A DNA stretch of 44,090 nt from Chloroflexota bacterium (GTDB lineage Bacteria > Chloroflexota > Anaerolineae > UBA1429). Shown here in pieces: positions 42,802-44,090 of the stretch. The notes beneath the pieces are model-generated. The model did no database searches, was not told where the DNA came from, and saw only the letters and a program-made list of their open reading frames with translations. The stretch lies in contig JAAYAW010000045.1 in the NCBI GenBank assembly GCA_012719135.1, positions 1 through 44,090 on the forward strand, written 5' to 3'. A program made the translations under genes and the position numbers. Each line of letters starts with the position of its first letter. Within the stretch, counting starts at the first letter, position 1.

Positions 42802-44090
42802 CTATGCCGAGATCCCCGCGATCTTGAGCCCTGCCTCCAGGATGGCCGGAACAAGCGCTTCGCGGGTGGTCTCGCAGTAGACGCGGATGACGGCCTCGGT
42901 GCCGGAGAAGCGGATCAGCAACCAGTCACCGCCCTCCAGCACATAGCGGAACCCGTCCCGCGTGTCGATCTCCTCCACTCTGAGGCCGGCGATGGCCTCC
43001 GGGCGCGCCGAGCGTACGCGCTCGATCACCGCGGGTCGATCTTGAGCGCGCATCTGGCCATCCACGCGATCGTAGTAGTGAGGTCCGACGAGCGCAAAGA
43101 GATGATCGATCAACTCGCTTGGGCTCTTGCCCATCCTTACCATCAGATCGAGCAGGTACAGCCCCGCCAGTATGCCATCGCGCTCCGGGATATGGTTGGC
43201 AAAGGCAAAGCCACCGCTTTCCTCACCGCCCAGCAGGGCGTTCACCTCGAGCATCTTGGGGGCGACGTACTTGAACCCGACGCCCGTCTCATAGACGTCC
43301 ACACCATAGCGTGCAGCGAGCTTGTTGGCCATGGCCGTCGTGCTGATGGTGCGCACCAGTGGGCCTCGCTGCCCGCGACACTCGAGCAGGTAGAGCGCCA
43401 GCAGGGCGTACACCTGAAGCTGGTTCACAAAGTCGCCCTTTTCCGAGGCAAAGCCAACCCGGTCCGCATCGCCATCGAAGGCGATCCCCGCTGCTGCACC
43501 CACCTCGGGGATCGTGCGCAGCAGGACGCGGAGGTTATCGGCGATGGGCTCCGGGCGGGCCATCTCGGGAAAGAGCGGGTTGCGGCCGTTGTGGATTTCA
43601 TGGATCGTGGTCGAGGCTGAAGCGAACAGGCTCGGGAGCCAACCCTGGCCAACGCCCCACATCGGGTCCGCGACGATCTTGAGACCCGCATCCCGCAACA
43701 CATCCATATCGACGAGCTTGTTGATCTGCTCGAGGTAGGGCTCTGAGGGATCGATGATCTGGATCAGTCCCTTCTTCAACGCCTCGTCATAGTCCATGCG
43801 CTCGATCCGCTGCTGTGCCTGGGTGGCCCGAATGCGCTCCTCCACGGCCACCAGCGTCTCGGGAGCGGCCGCACCGGCGTAGGAGGACCGAAGCTTGAAT
43901 CCATTGTCCGTGGGTGGGTTATGGCTCGCCGTGATCCAGATGCCGCCCGCTGTGGCGTACGGGAGTATCGCATAGGACAGCACAGGTGTGGGCATAAAGC
44001 GGTTCGCGAGGTATGTGGTGATCCCGTTGCCCGCCAGAACCTCGGCAACGGCACGGGCAAAGTCCTCAGAACGGAACCTCGTATCATACC
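42802..44090 (-). CDS. Phosphoglucomutase/phosphomannomutase (N-terminus beyond window)
   Basis: The frame is open to the window edge; 428 residues are visible, beginning with YDTRFRSEDFARAV. The phosphoserine loop is ITASHNPPTDNGFK, the metal loop is DGDADRVG, the sugar-binding loop is GGEESGGFAF, and the phosphate-binding loop is RFSGTEAVIRVY. All four active-site loops are therefore intact. It interconverts hexose 6- and 1-phosphates, supplying nucleotide-sugar synthesis for the glycosyltransferases that follow in the same direction. Gluco- versus manno-specificity cannot be settled from sequence alone. Confidence 0.92.
   Translation of the reverse strand, partial: YDTRFRSEDFARAVAEVLAGNGITTYLANRFMPTPVLSYAILPYATAGGIWITASHNPPTDNGFKLRSSYAGAAAPETLVAVEERIRATQAQQRIERMDYDEALKKGLIQIIDPSEPYLEQINKLVDMDVLRDAGLKIVADPMWGVGQGWLPSLFASASTTIHEIHNGRNPLFPEMARPEPIADNLRVLLRTIPEVGAAAGIAFDGDADRVGFASEKGDFVNQLQVYALLALYLLECRGQRGPLVRTISTTAMANKLAARYGVDVYETGVGFKYVAPKMLEVNALLGGEESGGFAFANHIPERDGILAGLYLLDLMVRMGKSPSELIDHLFALVGPHYYDRVDGQMRAQDRPAVIERVRSARPEAIAGLRVEEIDTRDGFRYVLEGGDWLLIRFSGTEAVIRVYCETTREALVPAILEAGLKIAGISA

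Overview
The window is a GC-rich, gene-dense stretch of bacterial chromosome with no gene-free gap over about 300 bases. The gene content best fits a member of the Chloroflexota, probably an Anaerolineae-like lineage. It has an archaeal-type mevalonate cluster (HMG-CoA synthase, thiolase and DUF35 protein beside class II HMG-CoA reductase), very large membrane glycosyltransferases with C-terminal beta domains, a bactofilin, an immune-inhibitor-A-like peptidase, and RarA beside a methyltransferase-like protein. The taxonomic call is inference from gene content only.

Layout. Bases 1-131 hold the edge of what looks like an insertion sequence. A lipoprotein gene (219-1331) has its own promoter and terminator. 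A good sigma-70-type promoter at 1409-1436 precedes nine tightly packed rightward genes (1533-11772): mevalonate kinase, a small membrane protein, two glycosyltransferases, and then the most unusual part. That part is a DUF2207-like membrane protein ending in eleven His-Ser/Asp-Ala-Cys units, a radical SAM/SPASM protein with a PqqD-like N-terminus, a coiled-coil protein, a membrane/winged-helix/zinc-ribbon protein and an exported HExxH metallopeptidase. I infer that the radical SAM enzyme modifies the Cys-rich tail and that this is an undescribed modification system.

From 11791 to 28402 all genes run leftward. The first group, reading in transcription order, is guaA, a pseudophosphatase/beta-propeller membrane protein, tsaD, an alkyltransferase-like DNA repair protein, a molybdopterin oxidoreductase with its four-cluster ferredoxin, and selA. 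To its right are a mannonate-dehydratase-like gene and the mevalonate cluster, in transcription order HMG-CoA reductase, HMG-CoA synthase, thiolase and DUF35 protein. With mevalonate kinase at the left, the window covers acetyl-CoA to phosphomevalonate. Two membrane protein genes (DUF4013 and DUF2085 types) end the block.

From 28628 to 32958 a rightward group encodes RarA, a methyltransferase-like protein overlapping it at what looks like a split domain fusion, a DUF4446 protein, a bactofilin and a HAD-like pseudoenzyme with membrane helices. From 33013 to the right edge everything runs leftward: a SHOCT-like protein, a double-GNAT protein, two giant membrane glycosyltransferases, GT4 and GT2 glycosyltransferases, a TatD nuclease and a phosphoglucomutase/phosphomannomutase cut by the window edge. 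These last genes look like a cell-surface polysaccharide or glycolipid locus.
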